From Bacteroidota bacterium (GTDB lineage: Bacteria > Bacteroidota > Bacteroidia > Chitinophagales > Chitinophagaceae), in the NCBI GenBank assembly GCA_947447835.1, contig CANFLP010000043.1:1-14622 (forward strand): DNA of 14,622 bases. The letters are read 5' to 3'. Position numbers and translations under genes: made by a program. Below are positions 13,046 through 14,622 of this stretch, one piece after another. Every line of letters starts with the position of its first letter. The first letter of the stretch is position 1. The notes under the pieces are model-generated. The model did not search any database and was not told the DNA's origin. It saw only the letters and a program-made list of their open reading frames with translations.

Positions 13046-14428
13046 GTGATAGATATTGGCGTTGTCAGGGTTAATCATGTAATTAAAGAAGCGTCTATCT
13101 TCTACCGATCTGGTACGTTCAATAAATATAGTATCCAAGTCAAAATTCACATTGAATTTATGATTGATTCTATTGATAGATTCGTTACGTACTTTTTTCT
13201 GAATTTCCAATGTCTTTCGTTTGATACCTAAATGTAGGTTCATCTCTTCAACAGTAAATACGCCCTTATTATTTGATCTTTCAATAATTTTTTCAATAAT
13301 TATTTTCTCTAATTCATTAAAGTCATTGTTGGAGCCTTCTTCTGGCAAAGATGTTGTGTGACTTTCTTTCTTATGCTGATTACCGCTATTAGTTTTATAA
13401 TATGCAATAAAGATAAAGGCTAGGATGCCTATGATTACAAGTAAATACCAGTCATCAATAATTAGATACCAATACTTTGTTGCAATATTTTCAGTATGAT
13501 ATATTTCATAGGGTTCTTTGGTAAAATCTTTGATCGAGATATTTATTGAGCTTAAATTGCTATCCTTGATTGTTGTAAAGTAAAGTTTTCGATTAATTAC
13601 AAATGTATTTTGTAAATCATTGGTATTAAATAACTCAATGATACTTTTATTACTCAATTTGTATACTTCGTTTGTGTTAAATTTTAACAAGTAATAATCT
13701 CTCAATGTACTAATAAGTAAACCGTCTACAAAGGGAAGATCAATAGAAGGGGCACCTCTAAGTTTTAATTTATCATTGAATATCCCAAGTACTGTATTTT
13801 CTTTAGTGGCGACATTAAATTTTATTACAGTAAAATTATTGTCTATTAAATTAATTTCTTCATTGTTGTTGGGGCTAGTTATATAATAGATAGATGGCTG
13901 TTTGTTTGAGGTTGATTTTTCGAAATCTAAATGATATAATGGTTGCAATGCTGGATAGGTAGCATTGATTTTTTCAATATGCCATTCATGGCCATTTAGG
14001 TCAAAATGTCTTAGTTGGCCGTTAGAATGCCAATATCCATAACCACCAAATGAATAAAGGGTGTCATTATACCCAAAATCGATGGAAAAGTTATTATAAC
14101 CAAAATTCCAAGTGGAATCAATGCGAGTAAAATCAATTAAATCATCATGTAATTTAGTGGCCTTGAATACTTGACCGGTACCATTAAATAGCACGTATAG
14201 GCCATTGTGGGTCTTAATTATGTTTTTAAACCTAAACTTATGATTTCCAACTATAATATCAAATAATCTAATATTAGATGTATTTGTAATAGAAATAACT
14301 GGCTTATCATATTGGTATAAGAACTTAATTTCAGGGGTAGCTTTAACGGTATATGTTTGTGCAACGGCCGTAAAGCCACAAATTAAAAACAGTAATATCA
14401 AATATTTAAACCTGTACATGGGATTCAA
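13019..14428 (-). CDS. Membrane-anchored beta-propeller-like protein with cytosolic HTH-like tail
   Basis: The 469-residue protein has a signal peptide (about 1-24, FTAVAQ), then ~290 beta-rich residues with propeller/kelch-like turns (DTLYSFGGYGYWHSNGQLRH and repeated LYV/LYF strands). One membrane helix follows (about 327-344, WYLLVIIGILAFIFIAYY). After a polar linker, a cytosolic tail (about 368-458) looks like a winged-helix or HTH module: ELEKIIIEKIIER, VFTVEEMNLHLGIKRKTLEI, then QKKVRNESINRIN. The layout of exported sensor, single helix and DNA-binding-like tail suggests a membrane-bound one-component regulator; ligand and targets are unknown. Only the Met at 14428 or the one three codons on (14419) fits the signal peptide. 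It converges with the lipoprotein gene. Confidence 0.8.
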   Translation of the reverse strand: MNPMYRFKYLILLFLICGFTAVAQTYTVKATPEIKFLYQYDKPVISITNTSNIRLFDIIVGNHKFRFKNIIKTHNGLYVLFNGTGQVFKATKLHDDLIDFTRIDSTWNFGYNNFSIDFGYNDTLYSFGGYGYWHSNGQLRHFDLNGHEWHIEKINATYPALQPLYHLDFEKSTSNKQPSIYYITSPNNNEEINLIDNNFTVIKFNVATKENTVLGIFNDKLKLRGAPSIDLPFVDGLLISTLRDYYLLKFNTNEVYKLSNKSIIELFNTNDLQNTFVINRKLYFTTIKDSNLSSINISIKDFTKEPYEIYHTENIATKYWYLIIDDWYLLVIIGILAFIFIAYYKTNSGNQHKKESHTTSLPEEGSNNDFNELEKIIIEKIIERSNNKGVFTVEEMNLHLGIKRKTLEIQKKVRNESINRINHKFNVNFDLDTIFIERTRSVEDRRFFNYMINPDNANIYHKIKSPTEG

Positions 14429-14622
14429 TATACAATAATGAGATTCCTGGCCAAAATTCTACATGTATAATAGTAAACTAATCTAGAAATTAAATAATAA
14501 TCTAATATGTAAAATATTGTCAATGATTTAATATTTTATTTTTTTAGGTTATTTGAAAATGTATACGTTTTGGTATCTTAATTTCATTTTTCATTGTTTA
14601 GTTTAATGATATTGTGTTTCAA
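14429..14622. other. Right-edge intergenic region upstream of the membrane regulator
   Basis: No gene is seen in these very AT-rich bases up to the window end. They must contain the promoter of the minus-strand membrane protein and perhaps one for a plus-strand gene beyond the edge: TTTG (14552-14555) lies 18 bases before TATCTTAA (14574-14581), a weak -33/-7 pair. The near-palindrome at 14556-14571 overlaps that candidate. No confident promoter for the minus-strand gene was found. Confidence 0.4.
14556..14571. promoter_or_regulatory. Near-palindromic 16-bp site, possible operator
   Basis: AAAATGTATACGTTTT is symmetric around GTATAC except for one mismatched pair, the form of a dimeric regulator site. 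It lies about 130 bp upstream of the membrane regulator start and between the weak plus-strand -33/-7 candidates. It could be bound by that regulator or be chance. Confidence 0.25.

Noticed and set aside
14494..14523. E. coli-like promoter on the minus strand (TTGACA, 17-18 bp, TTATTA/TATTAT)
   Set aside because: The primary sigma factor of Bacteroidota recognises a different -33/-7 pattern, and such matches are frequent in AT-rich sequence.
14511..14545. Hairpin AAAATATT/AATATTTT followed by seven Ts, resembling a plus-strand terminator
   Set aside because: The stem is AT-only and no plus-strand gene ends nearby; it lies upstream of a minus-strand gene, so chance in AT-rich DNA is likelier.

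Overview
The window looks like ordinary chromosome from an AT-rich member of the Bacteroidota, probably Chitinophagaceae-like (lineage is inferred, no rRNA is present). The signs are cbb3-oxidase maturation genes in Bacteroidota style, many short signal peptides ending in Ala-Gln, a BBP2-type outer-membrane barrel, a Bacteroidota-type lipoprotein, AT-rich translation starts without Shine-Dalgarno sequences, and a receiver-Crp fusion regulator. I see no tRNA, rRNA, CRISPR array, insertion sequence or phage gene.

Positions 1-2223 (+) hold the distal part of a cbb3 cytochrome oxidase operon: the C-terminal part of ccoG, ccoH/fixH, a TauE/SafE (DsbD_2-like) membrane protein with an HCIGMCG motif, and an unrecognised coiled-coil protein. 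The genes are 2-9 bp apart. A hairpin at 2261-2304 closes the operon and overlaps the end of the convergent regulator gene.

Positions 2276-4613 (-) hold a two-gene signalling operon: a soluble PAS histidine kinase, then a response regulator whose output is a whole Crp/Fnr-type module. Beside cbb3 genes this resembles FixL with FixJ and FixK merged. The PAS domain keeps a His at the FixL/DosP heme-ligand position, but that motif also occurs in PAS domains not known to bind heme. This is the most interesting part of the window.

Positions 4614-7776 (+) are an ammonium-uptake region: an AT-rich leader with a possible 40-residue membrane peptide, a BBP2-like porin, and an Amt ammonium transporter with a signal-like N-terminus. 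A strong GC-rich terminator follows, and no P-II (GlnB/GlnK) gene is attached.

Positions 7777-12441 hold a secreted PA-domain M28 peptidase on the minus strand. Divergent from it is a compact plus-strand set: an SPFH/prohibitin protein, a second secreted M28 peptidase with a C-terminal FN3-like part, and a standalone NAD(P)H-hydrate dehydratase (NnrD).

Positions 12442-14622 hold a small lipoprotein with a Pro-Thr linker and one beta-sandwich-like domain. Convergent with it is a membrane-anchored protein with an exported beta-rich sensor-like region, one transmembrane helix and a cytoplasmic HTH-like tail, a candidate one-component membrane regulator. Its upstream region runs to the window edge.
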